Under the pieces are notes generated by a model. The model saw only the letters and a list, made by a program, of their open reading frames with translations, had not been told where the DNA came from and did no database searches. Shown piece after piece: positions 62,478 through 64,000 of a stretch of DNA of 64,000 nucleotides. How positions within the stretch are numbered: position 1 is the stretch's first letter; each line of letters opens with the position of its first letter. The stretch is taken from positions 5,022,001 through 5,086,000 of the forward strand of contig NZ_CP107780.1 in NCBI RefSeq assembly GCF_036345175.1, in the 5' to 3' direction. Source of the stretch: Streptomyces sp. NBC_00576 (GTDB taxonomy: Bacteria; Actinomycetota; Actinomycetes; Streptomycetales; Streptomycetaceae). A program made the translations under genes and the position numbers.

Positions 62478-64000
62478 CGACGGATTCCCATGTCGCCCAC
62501 GTGTCCCACACGGTCTCGCCCCGCCGTACATATCTCATCGGCCGCGCCCGGCCGAACGCGATCGTCGGCCGCAACCGTGAGTCCGGCGAGATCGCGCTCA
62601 TCATCGTGGGCGCCTTCCTCGGCATGGTGTGCGGCCTGGTCGTGCCCGTTCTGGCCCTGCGCATCGTGCTGCTGACCGGCTTCCCGATGCTGGCACTCGC
62701 GGTGGTGTACGTCCCGTACAAGCGCCGCACGTTCTACAAGTGGTTCGAGATCAACCGCAGTTACAAGCGCTCGCTCCGCCAGGGCACCGCCTACCGCAGC
62801 TCCGTCATGGAGGCCGGCACCCAGATCGACGGCCGCGAGGTCGAGATCGGCCCGCCCCCGGGCATCGGCCGCATCAACTGGCTCGCTGCCCCGTTCGGCC
62901 CCGACGAGATCGCCGTACTCCTGCACGCGGACCGCCGTACGGTGACGGCGGCGATCGAGATCGAAGGCCCGGGCGTCGGCCTGCGCGACAGCGAGGACCA
63001 GGAGGCCCTGGTCGACCGCTTCGGCACGCTGCTCAAGCACGTGGCGAACGGCGACGGCTTTGTCACCCGCCTCCAGATGCTCGCCCGCACCCTCCCCGCC
63101 GACCCGGACGCCCACGCCAAGGACGTGGCCGTACGCGGCGACGAGAAGTCCCCGCCGTGGCTGCAGCACTCGTACGACCAGCTCCAGTCCATGGTGTCGA
63201 CAAGCAGTGAGCAGCACCGCGCGTACCTCGTCGCCTGTATGCACTTCAACCGTGAACTGGCCGCCGAGGCACACACGATGGCCCGCGCGGCCCGCCCCCA
63301 GGGCGGCCGGAAGGTCGACCGGGACGCAGGCCTCGCGGTGGTCATGGCCCGCGAACTGACGGACATCTGCTCCCGGCTCCAGGAGGCGGACATCCGCGTC
63401 CGCCAGCCCCTCGGCCAGGGCAGGCTGGCCTCCCTCATCCACTCCATGTACGACCCTGACCACCCGATCGACCACCTCCAGGCGATGACGAAGCGCAACG
63501 CCTGGCCGGCCGAACTGGACGCCATGGAGCCGACGTACCTCCAGGCGAAGACCCGCGAGTCGTCGACGCGCGCCCCCTGGTGCCACTCCACCGCATGGGT
63601 GAAGGAGTGGCCGATGACCCCGGTGGGCGTCAACTTCCTCGCCCCGCTCCTCGTCCACACCCCGGACGTCATCCGCACGGTGGCCGTCACGATGGACCTC
63701 GAACCCACCGAGGTAGCCATCGAGCGCATGTTGACGGAGAAGACGAACGACGACGCGGAGGCGAGCCGGGCCGCCAAGATGAACCGCACGGTCGACCCCC
63801 GCGACGTGGCCTCGCACAACCGCATCGACCAGCGCGGTGAGGACCTCGCGAGCGGCGCGGCCGGCGTGAACCTGGTCGGCTACATCACCGTCTCCTCCCG
63901 CTCACCGGAGGCCCTGGCGCGCGACAAGCGCACGATAAGGGCGTCGGCGGGCAAGTCGTACCTGAAGCTGGAGTGGTGCGACAGAGAGCACCACCGAGCG
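62474..64000 (+). CDS. SCO6880-family membrane protein (3' end missing)
   Basis: 509 codons are visible. TTG 62474 was chosen for its GGAGGTGA 6 bases upstream and the 4-base overlap with the previous gene. Two adjacent helices (about 36-80) follow a short tail, then a basic R-T-F-Y-K-W-F segment and a long soluble domain. Such proteins combine PrgI-like membrane and TraC-like soluble regions and sit beside conjugation-type ATPases, which should follow beyond the window. Confidence 0.75.
   Translation, partial: MTTDSHVAHVSHTVSPRRTYLIGRARPNAIVGRNRESGEIALIIVGAFLGMVCGLVVPVLALRIVLLTGFPMLALAVVYVPYKRRTFYKWFEINRSYKRSLRQGTAYRSSVMEAGTQIDGREVEIGPPPGIGRINWLAAPFGPDEIAVLLHADRRTVTAAIEIEGPGVGLRDSEDQEALVDRFGTLLKHVANGDGFVTRLQMLARTLPADPDAHAKDVAVRGDEKSPPWLQHSYDQLQSMVSTSSEQHRAYLVACMHFNRELAAEAHTMARAARPQGGRKVDRDAGLAVVMARELTDICSRLQEADIRVRQPLGQGRLASLIHSMYDPDHPIDHLQAMTKRNAWPAELDAMEPTYLQAKTRESSTRAPWCHSTAWVKEWPMTPVGVNFLAPLLVHTPDVIRTVAVTMDLEPTEVAIERMLTEKTNDDAEASRAAKMNRTVDPRDVASHNRIDQRGEDLASGAAGVNLVGYITVSSRSPEALARDKRTIRASAGKSYLKLEWCDREHHRA

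Overview
The window is about 72% GC, has third codon positions that are almost always G or C, uses GTG/TTG starts freely and has many leaderless promoters. Together with rsiG, nur, glnR, mshD, csoR and a type-IV-secretion-like membrane cluster, this points to a Streptomyces chromosome arm-proximal core region. From memory, most of the backbone matches the S. coelicolor SCO418x to SCO412x neighbourhood. No rRNA, tRNA or CRISPR array was seen.

Left part (1-16.4 kb): rsiG (3' end cut by the window), dtd, ygfZ and nur. A three-gene island on the minus strand follows: HEPN/Abi-like protein, HTH-N6 DNA methylase and a half-size HsdS-like protein. Next come housekeeping and sulfur genes (nitrobindin-like protein, DsrE, VOC, DUF3099, DUF1416, a sulfurtransferase with a Cys-containing leader peptide), an LmeA-like protein, a Q-rich membrane protein, a MoaD-like protein, a hydrolase, glnR, a LacI regulator and htrA.

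Middle part (16.4-46 kb): a CssRS-like two-component pair beside htrA; a scar of a Tn3-type transposase; an AraC regulator with a pectate lyase-pectin methylesterase fusion; a secreted 5'-nucleotidase divergent from mshD; and a YtrA-type GntR-ABC operon with two paralogous permeases. The phosphate block follows: ppk-CHAD-Nudix, csoR, DUF47-pit, and pstSCAB behind a clear PHO box. A Tat-type FAD oxidase and a PAP2 phosphatase close this part. Two inverted copies of a roughly 140-bp intergenic repeat lie at 10.5 kb and 45.0 kb.

Right part (46-64 kb): an SLT-NlpC/P60 wall hydrolase, then an accessory region. That region holds a trypsin-like protease, a Uma2 nuclease-like protein, a WhiJ-like trio (ATP-binding anti-sigma-like, XRE, DUF397) and a damaged Tn3-family element. 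The element carries a 5'-truncated tnpA, TetR/SDR cargo, a tyrosine recombinase with a recombination-site-like repeat array, and a 38-bp terminal repeat that cuts a secreted protease gene. A glutaredoxin-like protein and a sedolisin follow. The window ends in a cluster of membrane proteins with VirB2/VirB8/VirB6-like character and an SCO6880-family protein that runs off the edge.

The most promising unusual system is the methylase-HsdS-HEPN cassette at 2.7-5.6 kb. It has no restriction subunit and may couple DNA methylation to an RNase-type abortive response.
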